Shown piece by piece: positions 17,179-26,472 of a DNA stretch of 64,000 nucleotides. This DNA comes from Lelliottia jeotgali. Lineage in GTDB: Bacteria; Pseudomonadota; Gammaproteobacteria; Enterobacterales; Enterobacteriaceae. The DNA is taken from positions 2,170,001-2,234,000 of the forward strand of contig CP018628.1 of NCBI GenBank assembly GCA_002271215.1, given 5' to 3'. Position numbers and translations under genes: made by a program. Each line of letters opens with the position of its first letter. The stretch's first letter is position 1. A model generated the notes under the pieces. That model worked only from the letters and a program-made list of their open reading frames with translations, was not told where the DNA came from and did no database searches.

Positions 17179-19563
17179 TTATGACTTATCCGGCAAAGCG
17201 TAGGCAATAATGTAATCGCCCCTGTCCGGCGACTGGCGTGCGCCACCCGCGTTAATGATGATGTACTGTTTACCGGTTTTCGGTGAGACGTAGGTCATTG
17301 GGCCAGACTGGCTACCCACTGGCAGACGGTCTTTCCAGATCTCTTTCCCGGTGGCAGTATCAAATGCGCGCAGGTAGAAATCCTGAGTGCCCGCAAAGAA
17401 CAGCAAACCAGACTGCGTTGAAAGCGATGCCCCCAGCGTCGGCATGCCGATAGGGATTGGCATATGCATGCGAATGCCCAACGGACCGGTATCTTCAACC
17501 GTACCGACAGGAACCTGCCACACCAGTTTACCGCTTTTCAGATCCACGGCTGACATGGTGCCGAACGGTGGTTTCTGGCATGGAATGCCCAGCGGAGAGA
17601 GGAAGCGCTCGCGCATTGCCCCAAACGGCGTGCCGTCCATCGGTACGATACCCATCTCGATGCCGCTGGCATTTTTTGCCACGTTTGCGCGCGGCACCAT
17701 GTAGTTTGCCAGGCCCAGACGCATATCGTTGACGAACATCAGACCGTTGTTCGGATCAACCGACACGCTGCCCCAGTTCATCCCGCCAAGCGAGCCAGGG
17801 AACTGCAGCGATCGGTCAAGGCCCGGAGGGGTAAAGACGCCCTGATGACGCATCTCTTTAAACTGAATGCGGCACAGCAGCAGATCGACCGGCGTCGCGC
17901 CCCACATGTCGGATTCCGTCAGTGTCTGGTTGCCAATCATCGGCATGCCCACGGAATACGGCTGCGTCGGGGAGTAACGTTCACCTTCAATATTACCTGC
18001 CGGGACCGGACGCTCTTCGACTTTCGCCACCGGTTTACCGGTTTCGCGATTGAGCATAAAGATCATGCCCTGTTTACTGGTTTGCACCAGTACCGGCGTG
18101 GTACCACCTTTGCCGTCAGGCAGATCGTACAGCAGCGGCTGGGAAGGCAGGTCAAAATCCCACAAATCGTGGTGAGTGGTCTGGAAGTGCCAGCGCACCT
18201 GACCGGTCGTGGCATCGACGGCCACTATCGATGAGCTGTATTTATCGTCCAGCGCGGTACGTTCGCCTGCGTAGAAATCTGGCGTGGCGTTACCGGTTGG
18301 CAGATAGATCAGGTTCAGTTTGGCGTCGTAGGACATGGCAGACCAAACGTTCGGCGTACCGCGCGTATAGGTCTGGCCTTCCGGCGGCAGGCCGGTCAGC
18401 TCAGGGTTGCCTGGGTCCCATGCCCACGCCAGTTTACCGGTGTGCACGTCATAGGCACGCACCACGCCCGGCGGTTCACCGGTGGAGAAGTTATCCGCCA
18501 CGCGTCCACCGACGACGACCACATTCCCGGCTACCAGCGGCGTTGACGTTTGCTGGTAATAACCCGGTTTGATTTCACCCATACCAATGCTGAGATCAAC
18601 CACACCGTGCTCACCGAAGTCTTCGCAGACTGTACCGGTATCGGCATTGATGGCAATCAGGCGCGCATCGGTGGTTGGCAGGAATAGGCGACGGGAACAG
18701 GCGGCAGGGGGAGTGTCGCTTTGTGACGTTGTCACGACACTGTGATCTTCAAAGAAGCCAAGACCACGGCAGCGCTGCCAGTTAGGCGCAGTCGCTTTTG
18801 AATCGTAGCGCCATTTTTCTTTACCGGAATCGACATCCAGCGCCAGCACTTTGCTGTAAGGCGTGCAGACAAACAACGTGTCACCGATCTGAAGCGGCGT
18901 ATTTTGGTCTTCTGCGCCGGAACCGTTGCTGACCGGGATGTCTCCCGTGTGCGCGGTCCAGGCTACTTTCAGTTCACCGATGTTTTGTTTATTTATCTGA
19001 TCAAGCGCGGCAAAACGGTCGCCGTGGGTGGTGTTACCCCAATGCTCCCAGTTTTTCTGCTCTTCGCCTGGTGCGACCGGTTTCACCGGCACCGGCTCAT
19101 TCGCGGCGACCAGGGTTTGCGGTTTAAACATCCAGCCGACACTGACCAGCATGACCACTGCCAGCACAGCCGCAAGGGCAAATGCCGGTTTTGTGTTAGC
19201 CGGTTGATGGCTGTTGGCTGCACGCAGGAACGGCCAGACGATGGCACATAAAAATGCCAGCACCGCCAGGGTAAACAGACGCGAGAACAGCGGCCAGAAA
19301 TCCCAGCCTGCATCGCTGACTGCCCAGAACAGCGACGCGATAAACGCGATGGCATAGAGCACGATGCCGCTGGTGCGATTCATCAGAATTAAACCGGCGG
19401 AGATCAACATCACTACGCCTACTATCAGGAAGTACCAACTTCCGCCTACGGTGGCGAGCTTAAAGCCCAGACCACCGATCGCCAGTCCGATGATGGCCAT
19501 CAGAACGACCAGGAGCCACTGCAGGAGTCTCGGAACCCCGCGCGGCGCGCTGCCAAATGCCAT
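17179..19563 (-). CDS. membrane-bound PQQ-dependent dehydrogenase, glucose/quinate/shikimate family
   Basis: A 794-aa quinoprotein with four or five N-terminal membrane helices (about residues 15-145) that serve as ubiquinone-reducing anchor, then a periplasmic eight-bladed propeller. Propeller W-motifs are visible (for example AAYDVHTGKLAW-like and VDATTGQVRWHFQTTHHDLWD), and the active-site neighbourhood DNFSTGEPPG and HHDLWDFDLPSQP matches the Gcd/QuiA family. Length equals E. coli Gcd (796 aa), but sequence differs enough that glucose, quinate or shikimate are all possible substrates. The start was set at the ATG with AAGGAG 7 bases upstream; a longer frame reaches 19602. PQQ synthesis genes are not in the window. 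Confidence 0.9.
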   Translation of the reverse strand: MAFGSAPRGVPRLLQWLLVVLMAIIGLAIGGLGFKLATVGGSWYFLIVGVVMLISAGLILMNRTSGIVLYAIAFIASLFWAVSDAGWDFWPLFSRLFTLAVLAFLCAIVWPFLRAANSHQPANTKPAFALAAVLAVVMLVSVGWMFKPQTLVAANEPVPVKPVAPGEEQKNWEHWGNTTHGDRFAALDQINKQNIGELKVAWTAHTGDIPVSNGSGAEDQNTPLQIGDTLFVCTPYSKVLALDVDSGKEKWRYDSKATAPNWQRCRGLGFFEDHSVVTTSQSDTPPAACSRRLFLPTTDARLIAINADTGTVCEDFGEHGVVDLSIGMGEIKPGYYQQTSTPLVAGNVVVVGGRVADNFSTGEPPGVVRAYDVHTGKLAWAWDPGNPELTGLPPEGQTYTRGTPNVWSAMSYDAKLNLIYLPTGNATPDFYAGERTALDDKYSSSIVAVDATTGQVRWHFQTTHHDLWDFDLPSQPLLYDLPDGKGGTTPVLVQTSKQGMIFMLNRETGKPVAKVEERPVPAGNIEGERYSPTQPYSVGMPMIGNQTLTESDMWGATPVDLLLCRIQFKEMRHQGVFTPPGLDRSLQFPGSLGGMNWGSVSVDPNNGLMFVNDMRLGLANYMVPRANVAKNASGIEMGIVPMDGTPFGAMRERFLSPLGIPCQKPPFGTMSAVDLKSGKLVWQVPVGTVEDTGPLGIRMHMPIPIGMPTLGASLSTQSGLLFFAGTQDFYLRAFDTATGKEIWKDRLPVGSQSGPMTYVSPKTGKQYIIINAGGARQSPDRGDYIIAYALPDKS

Positions 19564-19698
19564 GTCTATCTCCTTAAAGACCTCGTATTCATCCGACTGC
19601 AATGGCGTTACGTTTGTACCAAATGGATAATCGAATACGGATTTAATGATGATTTATACGATGAATACCGCTTGTACGGCTTTTAAATCCACGTGATG

Positions 19699-19718
19699 AA
19701 ATGGTTTGCGAACCATTT
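19699..19718. promoter_or_regulatory. 8-bp dyad upstream of the PQQ dehydrogenase
   Basis: AAATGGTT and AACCATTT are separated by TGCG. A related ACCAAATGG word occurs about 90 bases away near 19618, nearer the gene. The pair could be operators for the dehydrogenase gene; no regulator is assigned. The rest of the 286-base gap to ydcI is AT-rich and shows no gene. Confidence 0.4.
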
Positions 19719-19849
19719 GGTGAATTGGCAGCTATGATAAATCTGTTAAATTGTTTAGCGCAATTGTTAATAAATAATTTCGCATTATTTGATTAAACAG
19801 ATTAAAAACCCGTCATGGCGACGGGTGCGGGGAAGCTGAAAGCTGAAAA

Positions 19850-20773
19850 TTAGACAGGCATCGACTTACGAATGGCGCTCAGCAGGGATTGTGCGCCCGA
19901 GGAGAGCGGAGAGTCTACGCGGGTTAGAATACCAATCGGCTCACCGGCTCCCGGCGAAGCAACGGGCAGAGCGATCAGCGTACCCTGGCGTAAATCTTCT
20001 TTCACTGCGCCGGAGGGGACGAACCAAACGTAGTCATAATCTACCGTGAGCTGACGTGAAAGCGAGGCTGACAGCGTTTCGATACAACCGGACGGCAGCT
20101 TGCAGCCCTGCATTTGCAGCATCACTTCGGCATTATGGCGGGGAACCGTACCTTTTGGTGACACAACGACGGGCCATTCCATCACCCGGCTCAGGGTCAC
20201 CGTATCATGCAACAGAGGATGATGAGGGCGAACCACCAGCTTGAGCGATTCCAGGAACAACAGTTCGTAATTCAGACCGCCCATCAGCTCCGGGTCAGAC
20301 ATGCGTCCAATTCCGAGATCCAACTCGCCAGACTTTAAACCGGCCAGCAGCATTGTGTTATTCATGGTCGCCACTTGAAGCGTGGTGTTTTTTTGCTGCT
20401 TATGAAACTGTCCGATGGCTGAGGGCAGAATACCCAGTGCTGCCGTTGGCAAAGCACCTATGCGCACGACATCCGTTGGCTGATCGTCTTTGCGACTCAG
20501 AGCCTGACCGGCGGTATTCAGGGCGTCCAGTACTTTGACGGCGTGCGTCAAAAATTGTTCGCCGACGAGAGTGAGTTGAGCGCCGAGCCGCCCGCGATCG
20601 AACAGGCGCGTTCCGGTCAATTGTTCCAGTTCGTTCAGAGTCTTCGAAAGGGCTGGCTGGCTAAGATTAAGAGTTTCAGCCGCGCGCCCCAGCGTTCCCT
20701 GTTGAGCGACGGCCACAAAAGTGTGCAGATGGCGCAAGCGTATGCGCTGACTAAACAAACCATTTTTTTCCAT
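19850..20773 (-). CDS. ydcI: LysR-type regulator YdcI
   Basis: A 307-aa LysR-family regulator, the same length as E. coli YdcI, which has been linked to acid-stress and central-metabolism control. The winged helix-turn-helix is at about residues 12-70 (FVAVAQQGTLGRAAETLNLS...), followed by the two-lobed effector domain. The in-frame ATG at 20797 was rejected because the family begins MEKN.LFSQRIRLRHLH; neither start has a strong ribosome-binding site. It is divergent from ydcJ, as in E. coli, with 263 bases between them for promoters of both. Confidence 0.95.
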   Translation of the reverse strand: MEKNGLFSQRIRLRHLHTFVAVAQQGTLGRAAETLNLSQPALSKTLNELEQLTGTRLFDRGRLGAQLTLVGEQFLTHAVKVLDALNTAGQALSRKDDQPTDVVRIGALPTAALGILPSAIGQFHKQQKNTTLQVATMNNTMLLAGLKSGELDLGIGRMSDPELMGGLNYELLFLESLKLVVRPHHPLLHDTVTLSRVMEWPVVVSPKGTVPRHNAEVMLQMQGCKLPSGCIETLSASLSRQLTVDYDYVWFVPSGAVKEDLRQGTLIALPVASPGAGEPIGILTRVDSPLSSGAQSLLSAIRKSMPV

Positions 20774-21036
20774 ATGCGATGTTAAGAACAGAGCCATGCG
20801 AGTGACAAGGAAAGATGTTTAATTTTGATAACCTGATAGCAAAATATTATTAACATTTGATCTATTTGAGTTACAAGATTTTTTTCATACCCACATTCTT
20901 CTCTTATTAAGGCGACAGGCGTCAAAAGCGCAGGGAATGACCACTTGTCTGCCAGGATCACAAATCGTAAATTCTTCCCCCCAACGCGGATGGCCTTCTC
21001 TACACTCCAGGTAATATTCACTGGAGGCATGACATC

Positions 21037-22380
21037 ATGGCGAACACCATCACGGCTGATGATATTCGGGAACACTTTTCGCAGGCTATGTCAGCGATGT
21101 ACCAGCAGGAAGTTCCGCAGTACGGCACATTGCTGGAACTGGTCGCGGATGTGAATCTGGCGGTACTGGAAAACAACCCGCACTTACATGAACAACTCGC
21201 CAATGCGGATGAGCTGGCGCGTTTGAACGTCGAGCGCCACGGGGCAATCCGCGTGGGCAGTGCGCAGGAACTGTCCACTCTGCGGCGGATATTTGCCATT
21301 ATGGGCATGTATCCGGTCAGCTATTACGATCTTTCCCAGGCAGGCGTTCCGGTACACTCCACGGCGTTTCGCCCGATTGATGATGCTGCGCTGTCGCGAA
21401 ACCCTTTCCGCGTTTTCACCTCGTTACTGCGTCTGGAACTCATCGAGAATGTTGACCTGCGTAAACGCGCTGCTGAAATTCTCGCGCAACGCGCCATTTT
21501 TACTCCGCGGTGCCTGGAACTGATTGACCTGCATGAGTCCGAAGGGAAATTTACTGAAGCTCAGGCGCGTGAGTTTGTTCGCGAAGCGCTGGAAACGTTC
21601 CGTTGGCATCGCCACGCTACCGTCGATCAGGAAACCTATCAGGCGCTGCACAATGAACATCGCCTGATTGCCGATGTGGTCTGTTTCCCTGGCTGTCATA
21701 TCAACCATCTGACGCCGCGCACCCTCGATATTGACCGGGCGCAGGAGCTGATGCCGAAATACGGCATTGAACCGAAGATCCTGATCGAAGGGCCGCCGCG
21801 CCGCGAAGTCCCTATATTGCTGCGCCAGACCAGTTTTAAAGCGCTGGAAGAGCCGGTGCTGTTTGCCGGGGAACATAAAGGCACGCATACGGCGCGTTTT
21901 GGTGAGATTGAACAGCGTGGGGTGGCGTTAACGCCGAAAGGCCGCGAACTGTACGATCGTCTACTGAATGAAGCGGGTACGGGAAAGGACAACCTGACGC
22001 ATCAGCTGCATTTGCGTGATGTGTTTCAGGCGTTTCCGGACAGTGAAATGTTCCTGCGTCGTCAGGAACTGGCGTATTTCCGCTACCGTCTGACGCCGAC
22101 AGGCGAGGCGCACCGCCAGGCATTCCGGGCAGGTGACGATACGCAGCCGCTGATTGAACGTGGGTGGGTAGTGGCGCAGCCGATTACCTATGAAGATTTT
22201 CTCCCGGTGAGCGCGGCAGGAATTTTCCAGTCTAATCTCGGGAATCAAACCCAGGCGCGTAGCCACGGAAATTCAAGCCGTGCGGCATTTGAGACCGCGC
22301 TTGGCTGCGAGGTGTTCGACGAATTTGAGCTGTATCAGCAGGCGGAAGACCGCAGTAAACGGCGTTGCGGTTTGCTCTGA
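21037..22380 (+). CDS. ydcJ: YdcJ, DUF1338 family (2-oxoadipate dioxygenase/decarboxylase-like)
   Basis: A 447-aa homologue of E. coli YdcJ. The DUF1338 family includes Pseudomonas HglS, an iron-dependent enzyme converting 2-oxoadipate to 2-hydroxyglutarate in lysine catabolism; the activity in enterobacteria is less certain. Conserved motifs include VERHGAIRVG (metal-binding histidine region) near residue 66, VPVHSTAFRPI near 106 and FPGCHINHLTPRTLDID near 210. GGAGG lies 9 bases before the ATG. It is divergent from the regulator gene ydcI and is followed 42 bases later by an esterase gene that is not part of the E. coli order. Confidence 0.93.
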   Translation: MANTITADDIREHFSQAMSAMYQQEVPQYGTLLELVADVNLAVLENNPHLHEQLANADELARLNVERHGAIRVGSAQELSTLRRIFAIMGMYPVSYYDLSQAGVPVHSTAFRPIDDAALSRNPFRVFTSLLRLELIENVDLRKRAAEILAQRAIFTPRCLELIDLHESEGKFTEAQAREFVREALETFRWHRHATVDQETYQALHNEHRLIADVVCFPGCHINHLTPRTLDIDRAQELMPKYGIEPKILIEGPPRREVPILLRQTSFKALEEPVLFAGEHKGTHTARFGEIEQRGVALTPKGRELYDRLLNEAGTGKDNLTHQLHLRDVFQAFPDSEMFLRRQELAYFRYRLTPTGEAHRQAFRAGDDTQPLIERGWVVAQPITYEDFLPVSAAGIFQSNLGNQTQARSHGNSSRAAFETALGCEVFDEFELYQQAEDRSKRRCGLL

Positions 22381-22422
22381 AATCGCTACTCTGCTGGGGT
22401 GTGAAGGAAAAAGAAGGTGATT

Positions 22423-23931
22423 ATGGAACATTCCTCGACCCCAGTGGTTACCACGCGCCAGGGTGCGCTGAGCGGTTTTACCGATGATGATGTACACGTC
22501 TGGTGCGGTATTCCGTATGCCGCACCGCCCGTTGGTGCGCTGCGCTGGCGATCGCCACAACCGCTTGAATCCTGGGACGGTATTCGTGTGGCCGATACGA
22601 TTTCGGCATCCAGCTGGCAAAACAGTGATTATTGCCGCGAGCTGGGCGGGGGCGACCCGGGACGCTTCTCGGAAGATTGTCTCTATCTCAACGTCTGGTC
22701 TCCAGTAAAACGCAGTGAGCCTCTGCCGGTGATGGTCTGGTTGCACGGTGGCGGATTTACGATCGGAGCAGGTGGCTTACCGCCTTATAACGGCAAAGCA
22801 CTGGCGCGTCGCGAGGTGGTTGTCGTTACCATCAATTATCGGCTCGGGCATCTTGGCTTCTTTGCTCATCCGGCGCTGGCAGGCGAAGAGGCGTCTGTGG
22901 TGCATAATTTTGCGCTGTGCGACCAAATTGCCGCGCTCAAATGGGTGCGGGACAATATTGCCGCGTTTGGCGGCGATCCGAATAATCTGACCTTATTTGG
23001 CGAATCTGCCGGGGCGCGGAGCGTGCTTTCGCTGCTGGCTTCTCCGCTGGCTAAAGGACTGTTTCACAAAGCGATTGTGCAGAGCGGTTACACGCTGCCC
23101 GATACGCCGCGCGAGCAGGCGTTGCAAAAAGGCGAAGCGCTGGCGGCACATTTTGGCTTAGAAAATGCCACCGCAGAACAACTTCGCGCGATCCCGGCTG
23201 AAGCCTTCTGGCCACTGGCTGCACCGCTGAACATTGCGCCTACGCCGATCGTCGGTGATTGTGTGTTGCCCGAACCGATGCTGGATGTGTTCTTTGCGGC
23301 CCGTCAGCACCCGGTTCCGTTGATGATTGGCTCAAACAGCGATGAAGCCAGCGTCATGGCGGTGTTTGGTATCGATCTTGCCGGACAAATTCAAAAACTG
23401 CGCCGTGAGCGTCGATTTGGTCTGGGGCTGATCAAGCTGTTGTACCCCGGGGTGAAAGGGGATGAAGAGCTGGGACGGCAGGTGTGTCGTGATATGGCGT
23501 TTACGACCATGGGATTTGTTGTGATGCAGGCCCAGCAGCGCGTCGGTGAACCTTGCTGGCGCTACTGGTTTGATTATGTAGCAGAAGCAGAACACGACAC
23601 CTACCTCAACGGGGCATGGCACGGGAATGAAGTGCCGTATGTTTTTGATACGCTGGGGAACATTGAACCTTCATGCCAGTATGTGAACGAACGCGACCTG
23701 GCGTTCGCCGCGCAGGTGGCCGATTACTGGGTAAACTTTGCCCGTCATGCGAGCCGAACCTGCGATGCGTTACATGGTCCGACGCGCTGGCCTGCCTGTC
23801 GCAAAGGTCGAGACGTATTGTTGCGCATCGGTTTGAATAAACATGCAGGTTTTCGGCTGGAAAACCGTTTCATGCGTGCCCGGATGAGTCTGTTTAAACG
23901 GGTGATGAAGCATCATGTGAGCCTTGATTAA
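22423..23931 (+). CDS. type B carboxylesterase (alpha/beta hydrolase)
   Basis: A 502-aa serine hydrolase of the carboxylesterase/lipase family, long form. The oxyanion-hole motif HGGGF is at residues 108-112, the nucleophile serine is S195 in FGESAGA, the acid follows in the NSDEASV segment near 307, and the histidine is in WHGNEVPYVF near 405. No signal peptide is seen, so it is probably cytosolic; the natural ester is unknown. The ATG at 22423 is preferred over the GTG at 22417 because AGAAGG is 5 bases upstream of it. Its 3' end overlaps the convergent LysR gene by 38 bases. Confidence 0.9.
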   Translation: MEHSSTPVVTTRQGALSGFTDDDVHVWCGIPYAAPPVGALRWRSPQPLESWDGIRVADTISASSWQNSDYCRELGGGDPGRFSEDCLYLNVWSPVKRSEPLPVMVWLHGGGFTIGAGGLPPYNGKALARREVVVVTINYRLGHLGFFAHPALAGEEASVVHNFALCDQIAALKWVRDNIAAFGGDPNNLTLFGESAGARSVLSLLASPLAKGLFHKAIVQSGYTLPDTPREQALQKGEALAAHFGLENATAEQLRAIPAEAFWPLAAPLNIAPTPIVGDCVLPEPMLDVFFAARQHPVPLMIGSNSDEASVMAVFGIDLAGQIQKLRRERRFGLGLIKLLYPGVKGDEELGRQVCRDMAFTTMGFVVMQAQQRVGEPCWRYWFDYVAEAEHDTYLNGAWHGNEVPYVFDTLGNIEPSCQYVNERDLAFAAQVADYWVNFARHASRTCDALHGPTRWPACRKGRDVLLRIGLNKHAGFRLENRFMRARMSLFKRVMKHHVSLD

Positions 23932-24760
23932 GCAAGCACGCACGAAATGCGGCCAGTCCGGCGGCTTTCGCACGTGATTCTCTTAAAACCAGCCGGTAAC
24001 TGGCCCCGGTTTTGACGCTGGTGTCAAAAGGGCGCGCCAGACGTCCGGCTCGAATATCCTCTTCAACCAGCGTTTCGTCAGCGATGGCCACACCAAGCCC
24101 CTGCATCGCGGCGGTAATAGCCAAATCCATCGTGTCGAAATGCTGATTCCTGTGCATCGAAAGGGCGAGCTCTGCCTGTCTGGAAAGCCACAGTGACCAG
24201 TCCGTTTTGTCCCGCGTTGGATGAAGAAACGTCAGACTATCCAGCGGAGAATGGATTCGCAGTGGGCTCATCACTGGCGTGAGTGCCTCTTCAAAAAGCA
24301 GATCGCCTGCGCTCAAATGGGTGCCGAAGACAATCGCAGCGTCATAAGATTCGGTTTTGAAGTTAACCGTATGATCGGTTGTGGTCGTCAGCGCAATTTG
24401 CAGTTCGGGCTGATCGCGTTCGACTTCAAGCAGCCGTGGGACCAGCCAGCGCATAGCGCACGTTGGTACTTTCAAACGCACGACCGTTTGCTGAGCGCGT
24501 GCTTGCTCGGCCACGGTAAGCAGATGTTCGAATGCAGCCTGTAAGTCTGGAAGCAGGGCGCTCCCCTGGGATGAGAGCCGTAATCCACGCGCATGGCGTT
24601 CAAAAAGCGGAAAGCCGAACCAGGTTTCCAGGGTGGCAATTTTACGGCTAACGGCACCCTGAGTGAGACACAGCTCTTTCGCGGCGTGAGTGAGATTCAG
24701 ATGACGGGCGGTGACCAGAAAGGCGTCAACCGCATTGTGCGGAAACGAACGGCGCGACAT
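23894..24760 (-). CDS. LysR-type transcriptional regulator, GcvA-like
   Basis: A 288-aa LysR-family regulator. The N-terminal helix-turn-helix spans about residues 12-65 (FLVTARHLNLTHAAKELCLTQ then GAVSRKIATLE), and a periplasmic-binding-like effector domain follows. The Gly/Ala-rich substrate and the target genes are unknown; the convergent esterase gene and the porin gene downstream are candidates by position only. ATG at 24760 was chosen with GGAG 5 bases upstream; a GTG two codons earlier is possible. It is not one of the named E. coli LysR proteins I recognise. Confidence 0.88.
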   Translation of the reverse strand: MSRRSFPHNAVDAFLVTARHLNLTHAAKELCLTQGAVSRKIATLETWFGFPLFERHARGLRLSSQGSALLPDLQAAFEHLLTVAEQARAQQTVVRLKVPTCAMRWLVPRLLEVERDQPELQIALTTTTDHTVNFKTESYDAAIVFGTHLSAGDLLFEEALTPVMSPLRIHSPLDSLTFLHPTRDKTDWSLWLSRQAELALSMHRNQHFDTMDLAITAAMQGLGVAIADETLVEEDIRAGRLARPFDTSVKTGASYRLVLRESRAKAAGLAAFRACLLNQGSHDASSPV

Positions 24761-24833
24761 AAACACTCCAGGTATGCATTTTTATCATGTCGTCCATCAC
24801 ACATGACCTTGCGGAGTCTGTCAATCGGCTAAA

Positions 24834-24859
24834 AAAAGCCCGCCGGGTGGCGGGCTTTT
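24834..24859. terminator. intrinsic terminator of the porin gene
   Basis: AAAAGCCCGCC and GGCGGGCTTTT form a perfect 11-bp stem with a 4-base loop just after the porin stop, with a run of seven T on the minus strand. Confidence 0.9.
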
Positions 24860-24873
24860 CACGATACAAGGGA

Positions 24874-26022
24874 TTAGAACTGGTAAACCAGACCTAAAGC
24901 CACGATGTCGTCGGTAGAGATGCCTGAATCTTTGTAGAACTGATCGTCGTTGTCCAGCAGGTTGATTTTATAATCAACGTAGGTAGACATGTTTTTGTTG
25001 AAGTAATAAGTTGCACCTAGGTCAACATATTTAACCAAGTCTTTATCTGTGTTATTGGCGTTGTATGTTAAGTCCTTACCTTTAGATTGCAGGTAAGAAA
25101 TAGCCGGGCGCAGACCGAAATCGAACTGGTATTGCGCAGTTACTTCGAAGTTCTGAGTTTTATTAGCTACACCGCCAGTATCGGTATCAGTGCTTTTTTC
25201 TGCCATTTTACCATAGCTAGTCATGTTGCGAGTTTCTGAATACATGGTTGCCAGATAGATATTATTGGCATCGTATTTCAGACCAGCAGTCCATGCATCG
25301 GCTTTATCGCCTTTTGCCATGTAATCACTGGCGCTATTTTGTTGCGCGTTGGTACGGTCAGATGAAGCATAAGCTGCACCTGCGCTGAAGCCCATGCCGA
25401 AATCATAGGTAGAGGAGATGCCGAAACCATCACCGTTCTCATGACGCGCATCGCGACCATTGTTGGTGCCTTCGTTACCGTTGCCCGCACTTTCGTTATT
25501 ACCCTGATACTGCAGGGCAAAGTTCAGGCCGTCTACCAGACCATAGAAGTTGTTGTTACGGTAGGTAGCAACGCCGTTCGCACGGCTGGTCATGAATACG
25601 TCAGCCTGAGAATAAGAGTCGCCGCCGAACTCTGGCAGCATATCGGTCCAGCCTTCTACGTCGTAAAGAACGCCGTAGTTACGACCGTAGTCGAATGAGC
25701 CGTAGTCACCGAATTTCAGACCCGCGAAGCCCAGACGGGTCCAGGACTGGTTTGAAGAACCTTCAGTGTTGTTGGCCTGAACGTTGTATTCCCACTGGCC
25801 GAAACCGGTCAGTTGGTCGTTAATCTGAGTTTCACCTTTGAAGCCGAGACGAACATAGCTCTGATCGCCATCTGCAGAAGTGTTGTCAGAGAAATAATGC
25901 AGACCATCGACTTTACCGTACAGGTCCAGTTTGTTGCCGTCTTTGTTATAAATCTCTGCCGCGTGAGCTGCGCCTGCTGCCAGCAGAGCAGGGATAACGA
26001 GTGCCAATACTTTTCTATTCAT
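24874..26022 (-). CDS. ompN: general porin OmpN (OmpC/OmpF family)
   Basis: A 382-aa outer-membrane trimeric porin. The signal peptide [21 protein letters not shown] is cleaved before [16 protein letters not shown], the invariant mature start. The constriction loop 3 contains LPEFGGDSY, and the protein ends in VYQF with the terminal Phe needed for barrel assembly. Loop sequences ([18 protein letters not shown]) match E. coli OmpN better than OmpC or OmpF, so I call it ompN, with OmpS-type as an alternative. The start has AAGGA 7 bases upstream; longer frames to 26169 are leader. In E. coli the gene sits elsewhere beside micC; no micC-like sequence was recognised here. Confidence 0.92.
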   Translation of the reverse strand: MNRKVLALVIPALLAAGAAHAAEIYNKDGNKLDLYGKVDGLHYFSDNTSADGDQSYVRLGFKGETQINDQLTGFGQWEYNVQANNTEGSSNQSWTRLGFAGLKFGDYGSFDYGRNYGVLYDVEGWTDMLPEFGGDSYSQADVFMTSRANGVATYRNNNFYGLVDGLNFALQYQGNNESAGNGNEGTNNGRDARHENGDGFGISSTYDFGMGFSAGAAYASSDRTNAQQNSASDYMAKGDKADAWTAGLKYDANNIYLATMYSETRNMTSYGKMAEKSTDTDTGGVANKTQNFEVTAQYQFDFGLRPAISYLQSKGKDLTYNANNTDKDLVKYVDLGATYYFNKNMSTYVDYKINLLDNDDQFYKDSGISTDDIVALGLVYQF

Positions 26023-26472
26023 TTTTTCATTCCTTAGAAAGGTTTTTATTATGATTTGAAATGAACTTTTGCCCATAACAAGAATCACACGAATCCTAAT
26101 ATTGTTTTGAATGTCCCGGCAATTAATATGGTCCGGTAAAATGTTAGTATTTAATTCAAAATTAACCAAATGAAATCTTAATTAATATAAGTAATGAGTT
26201 AACCCAATTCATTCACTGCATTTATTTATTTTGAATTAACAGTGGTGTTGTTTTATTCTGATTTTACTTGTTTTGATGCAACGCTTTTAATATTTGTGAT
26301 CGTTATTTGAGTTTTAAACAGAGAAATAATTTCAGCTTTCTTCTGGCTCGTAACGCTATCTAACGCATTGAGCCATGCATTTTCGTCATGACGCTTATGA
26401 CAACAATTCGGTTGTCGTCTCGGTAACCTTCTTGTTGAATAGTTATGCAATATCCACGCGAAAGGATTGATG
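26023..26472. promoter_or_regulatory. AT-rich divergent control region between porin and aminotransferase
   Basis: These 450 bases hold no convincing gene. The porin half is extremely AT-rich, as is usual for OmpR/H-NS-controlled porin promoters. The aminotransferase half has a 10-bp spaced direct repeat TAACGC (26351 and 26361), a perfect palindrome CGTCATGACG (26384-26393) and a 6-bp dyad GACAAC...GTTGTC (26399-26416). These are plausible operator elements for the aminotransferase operon; no specific regulator is assigned. Confidence 0.5.

Noticed and set aside
15660..17246. A 528-codon open frame antisense to trg
   Set aside because: It is the complement-frame shadow of a well-supported chemoreceptor; composition is His/Arg-rich as expected for antisense frames and it has no recognisable motif.
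26023..26466. micC small RNA gene divergent from ompN
   Set aside because: The region has no sequence resembling MicC nor a GC-rich terminator; the porin here is at a different locus from E. coli ompN.
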